64,000 nt of DNA from JAHJQQ01 sp963737555 (GCA_963737555.1 CAVTTB010000005.1:124001-188000), one strand, 5' to 3'. Positions 18,185-27,501 are shown, counted from the stretch's first letter. Numbers and translations are program-made. The notes: generated by a model from the sequence alone, not told the origin.

Positions 18185-19318
18185 TTAGCGGGCGGCTTTG
18201 ACGTCGGTCGGCTGCACGACATCACCCATATTGTTGCCCCAGGAATTGCGTTCGTAGGTCACCACGGCCGCAATGTCGGCGTCGTTCAGTTGACCGGCAA
18301 AGGCCGCCATCGCTGTCCCCGCCTTACCATTCATGACGCGATCCAGATGTCCTGCCACAGGCCCTGTGGTCAGCACGCCGCCTTTGATGGCGGGGAACGC
18401 ACCCGGCACACCTTCACCGTTGGCCTGATGACACGCCGCGCAATTGGCGGCATAGACTTTCTCGCCACGCGCCATCAGCTCGTCTTTGCTGAACTCACGA
18501 TCGGAATCGGCGGACGCCGCAGCAGCGGCCTGCTTTTGCTCGGCCAACCACTTGTCGTAGTCGGCCTGTTCTTTCGCCACGACCACGATCGGCATGAAGC
18601 CATGGTCCTTGCCGCACAACTCGGCGCACTGGCCACGATAGGTACCCGGCGTGTCGATGTTGAACCACATCTCGTTGATGAAACCGGGAATGGCATCTTT
18701 CTTCATGCCCAGGTCAGGCACCCACCAGGCATGAATAACGTCATTCGCCGTGATCGACAGACGCACCTTCTTGCCGACCGGCACGACCACCGGATTATCG
18801 ACTTCCAGCAGGTAGTTGGGATTCTTTTCGGCGCGATTGAAAATCTCGTCCTTCGGCGTGGACAGGGTGCTGAAGAAACTTACGTCTTCACCCAGATATT
18901 CGTACTGCCACTTCCACTGATAACCCGTCACCTTGATGCTGATATCCGAGTTGCGCGTATCTTCCATAGCGATCAGCGCCTTGGTGGCGGGGATGGCCAT
19001 GCCGATCAGGATCAGGAAGGGAATGATGGTCCAGATAATTTCAACGGTGGTGCTTTCGTGGAACTGGGCCGCGACCGCGCCCTTGCTCTTGCGATGATTA
19101 ATGATGGAATAGAACATCGCACCGAACACCACCACGCCGATCGCCACGCAGACCCAGAGGATCAGCATGTGCAGGCTGTAGGCACTTTGGGCAATCGGTG
19201 TAACACCCGGACGCAGATTCAGGCCGTATTCGGCGGCAGCGAATCCAGCGGCGGACATGAGACACGCGCCGACTAGCGACTGTCGCACTCTCAGTTTGAT
19301 TCTCGCAGACATGCCCAT
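18185..19318 (-). CDS. ctaC: caa3-type cytochrome c oxidase subunit II with fused cytochrome c (CtaC/CoxB)
   Basis: A signal peptide, two helices and the cupredoxin CuA domain come first; the CuA site shows GYQWKWQYEYLG, a His in VIHAWWVPDLG and CAELCGKDHGFM. After an Ala-rich linker there is a C-terminal cytochrome c domain with CAACHQANGEG, so this is a caa3-type subunit that carries its own electron donor. The ATG at 19318 has AGGAG just upstream; an ATG two codons later is an alternative. Confidence 0.96.
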   Translation of the reverse strand: MGMSARIKLRVRQSLVGACLMSAAGFAAAEYGLNLRPGVTPIAQSAYSLHMLILWVCVAIGVVVFGAMFYSIINHRKSKGAVAAQFHESTTVEIIWTIIPFLILIGMAIPATKALIAMEDTRNSDISIKVTGYQWKWQYEYLGEDVSFFSTLSTPKDEIFNRAEKNPNYLLEVDNPVVVPVGKKVRLSITANDVIHAWWVPDLGMKKDAIPGFINEMWFNIDTPGTYRGQCAELCGKDHGFMPIVVVAKEQADYDKWLAEQKQAAAAASADSDREFSKDELMARGEKVYAANCAACHQANGEGVPGAFPAIKGGVLTTGPVAGHLDRVMNGKAGTAMAAFAGQLNDADIAAVVTYERNSWGNNMGDVVQPTDVKAAR

Positions 19319-19386
19319 CACTCTCCTTTGGTCGTAGTCAATTTTTGTTTTGCCATTCGTCGAGCCGGGCCGCCCCGCAATAACAA

Positions 19387-19914
19387 CTATGCGGCCGCTA
19401 GCGGCACTGGCACCGGGCGAACCCAGCGCCGCAGATCCTCTGCAAGTCGGCAGCGCTCCGTTTCATTGAGGCAACCACCGATTTCCACTTCACGCCCATG
19501 ACTCCGAATCCACAGACGCGTGGGATAACCTCGGCGCTGTGGACGCGCCAATTCGATCCGCACCCAACCGCGCAAAAAAGTCTGCGTCTGCTCGGGTCGA
19601 CGACGGCCTTTTTGTACGGCAACTTCACCACCGCGGATCGAAATGACCTCGCGGTGTGCGCCGCGCCTGGCAGTGAGATACAGCGCCACAGCGAGCACGG
19701 CGAGTTCAAGGCCGGCGAAAGGTAAAATCAGCCAGTAACCCAGCAGGAAAAATCCCAGGGCTATCGCAAGGGAAACCACGGAGATGCCACTGAATACGAA
19801 CAGCGTTGCCCGCCATGTCAGGGAGCAATTCGGCCGTATTACCACGCAACAATCTGCTGTTCCGGCGTCACGCTCTGCTGCGACCACATGCCCCTCTTGG
19901 ATTGCAGCTATCAA
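19387..19914 (-). CDS. DUF2244 family membrane protein upstream of coxB
   Basis: 175 residues with two adjacent helices (LFVFSGISVVSLAIALGFFL and LPFAGLELAVLAVALYL) between a short N-terminus (VVIRPNCSLTWR, the family motif) and a soluble C-terminal domain ending with a basic stretch. DUF2244 genes are common next to coxB. Function is unknown; a link to oxidase expression or assembly is only positional. It is probably the first gene of the cox transcript. Confidence 0.8.
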   Translation of the reverse strand: MIAAIQEGHVVAAERDAGTADCCVVIRPNCSLTWRATLFVFSGISVVSLAIALGFFLLGYWLILPFAGLELAVLAVALYLTARRGAHREVISIRGGEVAVQKGRRRPEQTQTFLRGWVRIELARPQRRGYPTRLWIRSHGREVEIGGCLNETERCRLAEDLRRWVRPVPVPLAAA

Positions 19915-19938
19915 TCTTTAGTTAGTGAGTGCGTGTCT

Positions 19939-19955
19939 TCACACATAGTGTGTGA
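19939..19955. promoter_or_regulatory. Palindrome upstream of the DUF2244-cox operon, possible operator
   Basis: TCACAC-N5-GTGTGA is a perfect inverted repeat 25 bases before the DUF2244 start, inside the AT-rich 178-base gap after bioD. Its arms are oriented opposite to a CRP site, so it is not one. I cannot name a matching regulator. The rest of this gap is AT-rich and could hold the cox promoter. Confidence 0.4.
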
Positions 19956-20092
19956 TTTCGAGTGGCTGGGATGCTAACCGATGAAAATTTGAGGTGCAAG
20001 CAAATATCAATTTTTTAGCTATATAACTTCGCTATAACAGCACCTTATAAAACGAATACCCAGTTTATTACTAGATAATAATATTCATGCAT

Positions 20093-20767
20093 TCATATGT
20101 CGTCTCGATCTAGAAAGCATGCGTTCAAATCTTCAGGTCGCGGCGGTGCCGCAAACCAGGGAATACGCATCAGTAAGGGTGCGCCCACCCGCGCATCGAT
20201 TGCAGCGATGTTCTCTTCGGAGAAACTGAATGCCGGGTCGATCTGATTGGCAACCCAACCCACGATCTCCAGCCCGCGCGCATGAATCGCCGCCGCGGTC
20301 AGCAGCGCGTGATTGATACAGCCCAGACGCAGGCCGACCACGAGCACGACCGGCAAATCCAACAATTGAGCAAGATCGGCAACCGTCTGTTGCTCGTTCA
20401 AGGGCACCAGCCAACCGCCCACGCCCTCAACCACGATCTGTTCCGCCGGCACCGCGGCGACGCTGCGCTGAATAAAAGCACAGTCGATGGTAACGCCTGC
20501 CGCTTGCGCCGCCAGATGCGGAGCGACGGGCGGTGCGAAGGCGTAAGGATTCACGGTGGCATAAGACAAGGCAACGGAACTGGCCTGTTGCAGCGCCAGC
20601 GCATCCTCGTTACGCAATCCTGCTGGCGTGAAATGACAGCCGCTGGCCACCGGCTTGAATCCCGCGACGGATACATAGGTTTGCCGTAACCGATACAGCA
20701 AGGCCCGGCTGACGAGGGTCTTGCCGACGCCGGTATCGGTTCCAGTGACAAAATATCCGCGCGACAT
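20093..20767 (-). CDS. bioD: Dethiobiotin synthetase BioD
   Basis: ATP-dependent ligase that closes the ureido ring of dethiobiotin. The N-terminus carries the P-loop GTDTGVGKT right after the start MSRGYFV. Other family blocks are KPVASGC and VVEGVGGWLVPL. The ATG at 20767 is chosen because GGGG lies six bases upstream and the P-loop then sits at the usual place; the longer frame would overlap bioC. Last gene of the biotin operon. Confidence 0.95.
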   Translation of the reverse strand: MSRGYFVTGTDTGVGKTLVSRALLYRLRQTYVSVAGFKPVASGCHFTPAGLRNEDALALQQASSVALSYATVNPYAFAPPVAPHLAAQAAGVTIDCAFIQRSVAAVPAEQIVVEGVGGWLVPLNEQQTVADLAQLLDLPVVLVVGLRLGCINHALLTAAAIHARGLEIVGWVANQIDPAFSFSEENIAAIDARVGAPLLMRIPWFAAPPRPEDLNACFLDRDDI

Positions 20768-20786
20768 GAACACCCCTTTCATCGCT

Positions 20787-21668
20787 TTATTCACGGCGCC
20801 GCGTCAGCGTCGATATCGGCACCTTAACCTCACCGTCAGTGGCGGGCTGTGTCGTCGTTGTCGCGGGTGCCCAGGCATGGCCGTAAATCACTTCGTAGGT
20901 TGCCGGTAATACACCCTGCAACCGATAAGCTTCATAGGTCTGTTGCATGGCCTGCCAGCGCCCTCGCCCGGTCAGTCCACGGGAACGGTCTGCATTTACA
21001 TTGTGCGCACCCAGGGTCTTCAGATCGCGCACCAATCCTTGGGTATCGGGATACGTAAGCGTGAAACGCTCGACGTCGAGTACCGGATCGAACAAACCGG
21101 CACGCACCAGCGCATCGCCCACATCGCGTATATCCAGGAATCGATTGACGTGAGTATGAGCATCGGCCGCCGCCCAACTTGCGCGCAATTCGCGCAGCGT
21201 GTCAGGACCGAAGGTGGTGAACAACAGCGTGCCGCCGGGACGCAATACGCGTCGGAATTCCGCGAACACTGCATCCAGACTGTTGCACCATTGCAGCGTC
21301 AGATTAGACAGCAACATGTCGACACTGTGTTCTGCAAACGGCAGGCGTTCGATATCGCCGCAGACAAACCGCGGCCGCCGCCACCAGCCAGCACAGCGGC
21401 GCGCCTGAGCGAGCATGGGCGGCGCGATATCCAACGCCACCACGCGCGCGCCGCGATAACGTTTGAGCAGGGCGCGCGCGATATAACCGGTTCCCGTACC
21501 CAGATCCAGCACCCGTTCCGGCGCCACGCGAATTGCATCGAGGCGATTCAACAAACGCTCACCGACTTCACGCTGCAATACCGCCACGCGATCGTAATCC
21601 GCCGCGGCACGCCCAAAGCTCGCCCGCACATCGCGCTTATCGATCAGCAATGACTCACGATCTGTCAT
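20787..21668 (-). CDS. bioC: Malonyl-ACP O-methyltransferase BioC
   Basis: SAM-dependent methyltransferase that masks malonyl-ACP to start pimelate synthesis. Motif I is VLDLGTGTGYIA, followed by VVALDIAPPMLAQAR and the BioC block LLSNLTLQWC. It begins at MTDRES, where ATGA overlaps the bioH stop. About 293 residues, with a C-terminal tail that is somewhat longer than usual and Thr-rich (APATTTTQPATDGE). Confidence 0.94.
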   Translation of the reverse strand: MTDRESLLIDKRDVRASFGRAAADYDRVAVLQREVGERLLNRLDAIRVAPERVLDLGTGTGYIARALLKRYRGARVVALDIAPPMLAQARRCAGWWRRPRFVCGDIERLPFAEHSVDMLLSNLTLQWCNSLDAVFAEFRRVLRPGGTLLFTTFGPDTLRELRASWAAADAHTHVNRFLDIRDVGDALVRAGLFDPVLDVERFTLTYPDTQGLVRDLKTLGAHNVNADRSRGLTGRGRWQAMQQTYEAYRLQGVLPATYEVIYGHAWAPATTTTQPATDGEVKVPISTLTRRRE

Positions 21669-22432
21669 TCGAAAAATTCCGTTAGCGCCTGCGCGCATGC
21701 CTGTGGATGCGACACGAAGGGTGCATGCCCGGCAGCTTCGATTTCCCGCAACTGCATGTGTGGATACATTGCCGTCACCGCACGCAACGCTGCAATCGGC
21801 ACCAGGGTATCGCGCGCACCACCCAACCAAAGCACCGGCATGCGCAACTCGCGCACGCGCGGCCGCAGATCGGCATCGCGCAGGATGGCGAGTCCACCGC
21901 GCAAGGCCGTTTGCGTTGGTGCGGGCGCCGCGGCCAGCGCACGACGCAGTGTACGCAACACGCCGCTATCCAGCGCGCCGCGCGCGACCAGACTCACAAA
22001 ACGCTGGAGCGTCGTTACATAATCCTTGCTCAGATCTTGCGCGAAACCGTCCAGCACCTCGGGCGCCAATGCATGCGGCCAATCCGCGCCGATGACGAAT
22101 TTTGGATTGCTTGCCAGCAGCGCCAGACGCGTCACCCGCTGCGGATAACGTGCCGCGAATTCCAGCGCCACCATCCCGCCCAGCGACCAACCCAACCAAT
22201 GCGCCTGTTCGGGCACATCCTGCACCAACGCCTCGCACACGCTTTCGAGCGTGAACTCTTCCACGGATGCACTGCGGCCGTGCCCGGGCAGGTCGTAGAG
22301 ATGCAAGCGAAACCGCTGCGCCAACGCTTCGACCAGCGGCGCCCAGATCCCTGCGTGCAGACCCCAGCCGTGCAACAGCACGAGATCCGGTCCAGCACCG
22401 ATACGCTGGCAATGCAATGCCGGCGTCGTCAT
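21665..22432 (-). CDS. bioH: Pimeloyl-ACP methyl ester carboxylesterase BioH
   Basis: A 255-residue alpha/beta hydrolase that ends pimelate chain building. The nucleophile elbow is GWSLGG (around residue 79), preceded by the oxyanion loop LLHGWGLHAGIW and YDLPGHGRS; the catalytic His is in GHAPFVSHP near the end. It overlaps bioF and bioC by 4 bases on each side, giving tight coupling. Confidence 0.94.
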   Translation of the reverse strand: MTTPALHCQRIGAGPDLVLLHGWGLHAGIWAPLVEALAQRFRLHLYDLPGHGRSASVEEFTLESVCEALVQDVPEQAHWLGWSLGGMVALEFAARYPQRVTRLALLASNPKFVIGADWPHALAPEVLDGFAQDLSKDYVTTLQRFVSLVARGALDSGVLRTLRRALAAAPAPTQTALRGGLAILRDADLRPRVRELRMPVLWLGGARDTLVPIAALRAVTAMYPHMQLREIEAAGHAPFVSHPQACAQALTEFFE

Positions 22433-23577
22433 TGCACCATTTCCAACGCATCCAGCAAACGATCGATATGCGCCTCTTCATGCGCGGCGCTGAAGGTGAT
22501 GCGCAAGCGCGCCGTTCCTTCGGGCACCGTCGGCGGACGCATCGCCGGCACCAGGATGCCGCGTGCGCGCAGGCGCTCGCTGAGTTGCAGAGACATATCG
22601 GTCGCGCCGATCAGCAGCGGCTGGATCGGCGTCGCGGAATCCATCAACCGCAATCCGAGTTGCGCAGCGCCGTTACGAAAACGCGCAATCAATGTTTGCA
22701 GTTTTTCGCGCCGCCAGGATTCCTGTTGCACCAGACGCAGACTCGCGCGGGTCGCCTCGGCCAAGGCCGGCGGCGTCGCCGTGGTGTAAATATAGGTGCG
22801 CGCCTGCTGGATCAATGTTTCGATGAGTGCTTCGCTGCCGGCAACGAACGCGCCGAAAGTACCGAAGGCCTTGCCCAAGGTACCCATCAGAATCGGGATG
22901 TCGGCGTTATTCAAACCAAAGTGCTCGACACTGCCGCGCCCTTGCGCCCCGAGCACACCGAGCCCATGCGCATCGTCCACCAACAGCCAGCTCTGCGTTT
23001 GCCGCGCGATGGCCGCAAGCTTCGGCAGAGGCGCGATATCGCCATCCATGCTGAACACACCATCGGTGGCGATCAGCCGTTCGCCATCACCCTGGCTGTC
23101 CAGCCGTTGCTGTAAGTCATCAATGTCGCCGTGCGCATAGCGCAGCAGACGCGCGCCGCTGTAACGCGCGGCGTCCAACAAGGAGGCGTGGTTGTAACGG
23201 TCTTCATAGATGCGATCGCCACGCCCGAGCAGCGCACTGATCGCACCCAGATTTGCCATGTAGCCGGTCGAAAACAGCAGCGCACGCGGATAGCCGACGA
23301 AATCGGCGAGTTCCTCTTCGAGCGCGTGATGCGCGGCGCTGTGGCCGTTGACCAGATGCGCCGCGCCGCTGCCCACACCCCAACGCTGCGCGCCGTCCTG
23401 CAGCGCGCGCACGACTTCGGGATGATTCGCCAGACCGAGATAGTCGTTGCTGCAGAAGCTCAGCACTGCCTCGCCATCGATACGCATCTCCGGACCTTGC
23501 GGGCTGTCGCTGATGCGGCGTTGGCGATACAACTGCTGCGCCTTGCGCTGTTCGAGTTCGTGGCGGAGGTCTTTCAT
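22429..23577 (-). CDS. bioF: 8-amino-7-oxononanoate synthase BioF
   Basis: PLP-dependent synthase joining pimeloyl-ACP and alanine. Family blocks are CSNDYLGLANHPEV near the N-terminus, the DDAHGLGVLG cofactor-binding motif and the PLP lysine in TLGKAFG. The start MKDLRHELEQRKAQQL at 23577 matches BioF N-termini; the extra 10 codons upstream do not. About 382 residues. It follows bioB after a 176-base gap containing a repeat element. Confidence 0.95.
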   Translation of the reverse strand: MKDLRHELEQRKAQQLYRQRRISDSPQGPEMRIDGEAVLSFCSNDYLGLANHPEVVRALQDGAQRWGVGSGAAHLVNGHSAAHHALEEELADFVGYPRALLFSTGYMANLGAISALLGRGDRIYEDRYNHASLLDAARYSGARLLRYAHGDIDDLQQRLDSQGDGERLIATDGVFSMDGDIAPLPKLAAIARQTQSWLLVDDAHGLGVLGAQGRGSVEHFGLNNADIPILMGTLGKAFGTFGAFVAGSEALIETLIQQARTYIYTTATPPALAEATRASLRLVQQESWRREKLQTLIARFRNGAAQLGLRLMDSATPIQPLLIGATDMSLQLSERLRARGILVPAMRPPTVPEGTARLRITFSAAHEEAHIDRLLDALEMVQ

Positions 23578-23609
23578 GGACTCGGATTCGCTATAACAAC
23601 TGACCATCT

Positions 23610-23666
23610 GTAGGAGCGGCCTCTGGCCGCGAACGGGTTCGGCGTATGCTGATGTATTCGCGGCCA
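23610..23666. repeat. REP-like palindromic element between bioB and bioF
   Basis: The element opens with GTAGGAGCGGCCTCTGGCCG, very close to the Pseudomonas-type REP motif (GTAGGAGCGG, then GGCCGCGA). A complementary arm follows: TGGCCGCGAA (23624-23633) pairs with TTCGCGGCCA (23657-23666) around a 23-base loop, so two REP halves face each other as in a BIME. It lies in an intergenic gap inside the bio operon, as is usual for REPs. No second copy was noticed in this window. Confidence 0.65.
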
Positions 23667-23753
23667 GTGCCCCAGGCTAGTCTCTCGGCGCAAGCGCCTC
23701 ACCTTCAGGCCGCCCGTACAGAATGATCTGTCTGGAAGTAGCAGCGGCGAATC

Positions 23754-24737
23754 TCAAGACGGCCGTAAGCCGAGGCGCTCGAACAAGCGGTGATCGTGAT
23801 CGCGCTCCGGGTTCTCGGTGGTCAACAGACGCTCGCCGTAGAAGATGGAATTGGCGCCGGCGAGGAAACACAGCGCCTGCAACTCGTCGCTCATATCCGT
23901 GCGCCCCGCCGACAGACGCACATAGGATTGCGGCATGAGCAGCCGCGCGACAGCAATCGTGCGCACGAATTCGAAGGGGTCGGGCGCTTCGACGTCGGCC
24001 AATGGGGTGCCTTCGACACGCACCAGCAAATTGATCGGCACACTCTCGGGGTGCTGCGGCAGATTGGCGAGTTGTTGCAACAAACCGGCGCGATCTTCGT
24101 GACTCTCGCCCATGCCCACGATGCCGCCGGCACAGACGTTGATGCCCGCCTCGCGCACATGCGCAAGTGTATCCAACCGATCTTGATACGTGCGGGTGCT
24201 GATGACCTCGCCATAAAACTCCGGCGAGGTATCCAGATTGTGGTTGTAGTAGTCCAGGCCGGCGCTCTTGAGGCGTTCGGTTTGCGTCTGCGTCAGCATG
24301 CCGAGCGTCACACAGGTTTCCAGTCCGAGTTCCTTCACGCCGCGGATCATCGCTTCGACTTGCGCAAGATCCTTGTCGCGCGGACTGCGCCAGGCCGCGC
24401 CCATGCAGAAGCGACTGGCGCCACGCGCCTTGGCGGTGCGCGCCTCGTCCAACACTTTGTCCAACGGCAGCAGACGTTCGACGTCCAACTCGGTCTTGTA
24501 ATGCGCGCTTTGCGGGCAATAGGCGCAGTCCTCGGGACAGGCGCCGGTCTTGATCGACAACAGCGTGCTGATCTGCACGGCATTGGGATCGAAGTGCGCG
24601 CGATGCGTCTGCTGCGCCGCGAACATCAGATCGGCGAAGGGTTGATCGAACAGCGCGAGGATTTCCGTGCGCGTCCAATCATGACGCAGTGCCGGCGTCG
24701 GTTGCGCGGGAGTCAGAGAGGTCGCGGGTGCGTTCAT
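23754..24737 (-). CDS. bioB: Biotin synthase BioB
   Basis: Radical SAM enzyme that inserts sulfur into dethiobiotin. The [4Fe-4S] motif is CPEDCAYC in SIKTGACPEDCAYCPQS; the [2Fe-2S] ligands lie further on (ETCVTLGM, and Cys in NVCAGGIVGMGE). It starts at MNAPATS, overlapping the stop of the upstream membrane-protein gene as ATGA. The C-terminus ends in HDHRLFERLGLRPS. About 327 residues, normal length. Confidence 0.96.
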   Translation of the reverse strand: MNAPATSLTPAQPTPALRHDWTRTEILALFDQPFADLMFAAQQTHRAHFDPNAVQISTLLSIKTGACPEDCAYCPQSAHYKTELDVERLLPLDKVLDEARTAKARGASRFCMGAAWRSPRDKDLAQVEAMIRGVKELGLETCVTLGMLTQTQTERLKSAGLDYYNHNLDTSPEFYGEVISTRTYQDRLDTLAHVREAGINVCAGGIVGMGESHEDRAGLLQQLANLPQHPESVPINLLVRVEGTPLADVEAPDPFEFVRTIAVARLLMPQSYVRLSAGRTDMSDELQALCFLAGANSIFYGERLLTTENPERDHDHRLFERLGLRPS

Positions 24738-25207
24738 GCGTGATGTTCCTCGATTACAAACGTGTCTTGCCAATGGGTGCGGCCGATGCGGCGCAGGTCC
24801 AGCAACGACCAGGGAATCAAAATCGCGGCGACAATGCCGCCGGTCAGTATCCATAAGTGCCAATCGGTGCCATAGAAGGTACCCACCGGGATAATCAAAC
24901 CGAACATCCCATAAAACCGATAGGCCGCCTGCTGAGTGAAATGGCCGACCTGCGGGTCAGGGTGATGCCGGGCCAGGGCATACACCACCATGGACACACC
25001 GAACCAAAGGATCGGCGGCACCATCATCAGGACGAACAGCAGGATCATCGACATGCCGGCGGGCTGCGCGAGCAGAATATAGGGCGCCAACACCAACCCG
25101 GGCGCAACGGCAGCGATATTCCCATAGTTGAACAGCGACGCGGACAGCTTGGCGCTGCGCGCGGATACCTGCTGCGGCGCGGGTGTTGCGTTTATCGAGT
25201 CGGGCAT
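24734..25207 (-). CDS. Uncharacterised membrane protein leading the biotin operon
   Basis: 157 residues with about four helices, including APGLVLAPYILLAQPAG, MILLFVLMMVPPILWFGVSM and LWILTGGIVAAILIPWSLLD, and a short soluble C-terminus ending EEHHA. No catalytic motif is visible and I do not recognise the family. It overlaps bioB by 4 bases, so it is co-translated with it, and it is divergent from comF. A link with biotin is only positional. Confidence 0.7.
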   Translation of the reverse strand: MPDSINATPAPQQVSARSAKLSASLFNYGNIAAVAPGLVLAPYILLAQPAGMSMILLFVLMMVPPILWFGVSMVVYALARHHPDPQVGHFTQQAAYRFYGMFGLIIPVGTFYGTDWHLWILTGGIVAAILIPWSLLDLRRIGRTHWQDTFVIEEHHA

Positions 25208-25287
25208 GGCTAACCTGCTGTAAACTGTCGAAGTCGGCCAAGGAACTGGCCCGCGCGGGATTATCCGTCAACTGAAAGGGAATTCAT

Positions 25288-25995
25288 ATGGTTTACAAAT
25301 GGGTTGAATATACCCGGCAACGCCTGTTGCCGAGCCGCTGCACCCTGTGCCTGGCCGCCGATCCGAGCGGCCTGAATCTCTGTCGCGACTGCCGCGCCGA
25401 CTTGCCCTGGCTGGATCGCAGCTGCCCGCGCTGCGCATTACCCCTGGCCGCGCCCAGCTTGCCGTGTGGTCATTGCCAAACGCACAAATCCAGTCTGGAT
25501 CGCACCCTGGCCCTGTTTCAGTACGCACCGCCCGTGGATACCTTGATACAACAATTCAAATTCGGCCGGGCATTGCATCACGCACACCTGTTCGCGACGC
25601 TGCTGGCGGAGCGCGTACGCGACAGCGCGCCACCGGATTGCCTCATCCCGGTACCCCTGCACCCGAGTCGCCAACGCAGCCGCGGCTTCAATCAGGCGCT
25701 TGAAATCGCCCGGCCATTGGCCAAACACTTGCATTGCCGCCTCGATCACAGCAGTTGCAGACGGACCCGCGCGACGCCCGCCCAATCCCGGCTGCCTGCC
25801 GCGCAACGCCGACGCAATCTGCGTGGCGCTTTTGCCCTGACCCGACCGGTCGACGCACGGCATGTCGCTTTGGTTGATGATGTCATGACCACCGGCAGCA
25901 CCCTGGAAGCGTTGGCGGAAGTGCTGCGTGATGCAGGTGTCGAAACCGTGGAAGCCTGGATATGCGCGCGCACCGTGCCGGGAAATGCACGCTGA
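25288..25995 (+). CDS. ComF family phosphoribosyltransferase-like protein
   Basis: 235 residues. The N-terminus has a zinc-ribbon-like set of CxxC motifs (CTLC, CRDC, CPRC, CGHC). The C-terminal PRTase domain shows IPVPLHPSRQRSRGFNQA and the PRPP-binding loop VALVDDVMTTGSTL. ComF proteins act in DNA uptake in competent bacteria; in other species (GntX) the role is unclear. AGGGA lies before the ATG. Divergent from the biotin operon, convergent with ubiA. Confidence 0.92.
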   Translation: MVYKWVEYTRQRLLPSRCTLCLAADPSGLNLCRDCRADLPWLDRSCPRCALPLAAPSLPCGHCQTHKSSLDRTLALFQYAPPVDTLIQQFKFGRALHHAHLFATLLAERVRDSAPPDCLIPVPLHPSRQRSRGFNQALEIARPLAKHLHCRLDHSSCRRTRATPAQSRLPAAQRRRNLRGAFALTRPVDARHVALVDDVMTTGSTLEALAEVLRDAGVETVEAWICARTVPGNAR

Positions 25996-26026
25996 ATATT
26001 GGCGCAGTTTGAACTGTGAGGATTTG

Positions 26027-26898
26027 TCACCCTGCCGCGGCGAGATAGTGCAGCAAGTATCCCCAAGAAAACGCAGGCGCCCAGGGCGTTGTTGTTCAGA
26101 AAGGCTTGGAAGCAGCCGTCCCGATCCCGCCGCCGGGCCAGATATTGCTGATAGAGAGACAGCCCTGCCGCCACCAACAGCCCCAGATAAAAATACCGCC
26201 CCAGATCTGCCAACTGCCCGACGAGGATCAAGCCCGCCAGCATCAATATCTGGAGTACGCCCACGATCAGCAGATCCGATTCACCGAACAGGATGGCCGT
26301 GGATTTCACGCCGATTTTGACGTCGTCATCGCGATCGACCATGGCATAGAAGGTGTCGTAGACCGTCGACCAGAGCACGTTCACCGTGAACAGCAGCCAG
26401 GCGATCCGCGGCACCTCGCCCTGCACGGCGGCAAAGGCCATCGGGATGGCCCAGCCGAAGGCCGCGCCCAACACCACCTGCGGCAACTGCGTATACCGTT
26501 TGGTGAAGGGGTAGACGGCGGCGAGCAGCAAGGCGCCGAAGGAGAGATAAATGGTCTGGCGATTGAGGGTGAGTACCAAGGTGAAGGCCAGCAGACACAA
26601 GCACCGCGAACAGGATCAGCGCCTCGCGTGGACTGACCCGGCCGGCGGCGATCGGACGTTCACGGGTACGCGCGACATGCGGATCAAAATGGCGATCGGC
26701 GTAATCGTTGATCACGCAGCCCGCCGAGCGCATCAAGACCACACCCAGCACGAACACCAGCAGAATAGACAGGTCCGGCATGCCTGCGGCGGCGATCCAC
26801 AACGCCCACAAGGTCGGCCATAACAGCAACAGGATACCGATCGGCTTGTGCAACCGGGTCAACAGATAATATTGGTGCAGTCGTTCTCGGAGCGTCAT
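26027..26898 (-). CDS. ubiA: 4-hydroxybenzoate octaprenyltransferase UbiA, two frame disruptions
   Basis: Membrane prenyltransferase of ubiquinone synthesis. The first frame has RLHKPIGILLLLWPTLWALW and the Asp-rich AGCVINDYADRHFD; after a break near 26590 the next frame continues LLAFTLVLTLNRQTIYLSF and reaches the second motif YDTFYAMVDRDDD and FLNNN. That frame runs past the expected end, but a further shift near 26055 gives LHYLAAAG and a stop at 26027, matching the family length and leaving 31 bases to comF. Its ATG overlaps the ubiC stop. Confidence 0.92.
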
Positions 26899-27483
26899 GC
26901 CTTCAGGTGATCCGGCAATAAAAATATCTCACTCACCAGCAACGGCTTGCCGCCTAAGCGGAACACCGAGCGACGCCCCCAGATTTCGGCTGGAGCGGCG
27001 CTTCAAACCTTTGACCGCCGTGGCGAACAATTTCGAGCCGGGGCGGATACAAGCCACCTCGACCGGACCGCGCTGCATGTGCGGATCGGCGAACAACACG
27101 GCACCCAACGGCCGACTGCCCAAATGCGCAAGCCGACGCTCGCGACCGCGTAAGGTGCTCACGGGAATAATGGTGCGCGCGAACACCCAAGGCTGTTCGT
27201 CACACAACAGATGCACCTCGCGAATCAGCGCGATCCGGCCCCAGCGCAAACCCAAGGCGCGGTATTCATCGAGGCGCGGACGTGCCCACCCCTGCATTTC
27301 GACCCGCACCCGAAAGCGACCTGCACAGGCCTGCTGCACACGCCGCGTCAGCGATCCGGTATGCAACAGCCAATCGCGCAGCGACGCGGTCGGCGTGGCG
27401 CGCGACAACTGCCGGCCTTCCCGCCAACGCAGGGCCACATCTAATCCGGGGGAACGTCGCTGGGTCACGCTGTGCACATCCAA
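26895..27483 (-). CDS. ubiC: Chorismate pyruvate-lyase UbiC, one frame disruption
   Basis: Makes 4-hydroxybenzoate from chorismate, the first step of ubiquinone synthesis, and is paired with ubiA. The body shows SLRDWLLHTGSLTRRVQ and REVHLLCDEQPWVFARTI, ending in the conserved HLGSRPLGAVLF. The raw frame then departs, but the alternate frame reads WGRRSVFRLGGKPLLVSEIF and stops at 26895, so one base is missing or extra near 26983. The corrected stop overlaps the ubiA start as ATGA. Confidence 0.92.
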
Positions 27484-27501
27484 TCAGGGCAGCGCATTAT
27501 C

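Noticed and set aside
20022..20040. ATAACTTCGCTATAAC resembles one arm of a loxP site.
   Set aside because: No second inverted arm or spacer is present and a base is inserted; a chance match in AT-rich intergenic DNA.
25219..25228. CTGTAAACTG upstream of the biotin operon looks like half of a BirA-type operator.
   Set aside because: No matching second half at the expected 14-16 base spacing; not enough for an operator call.
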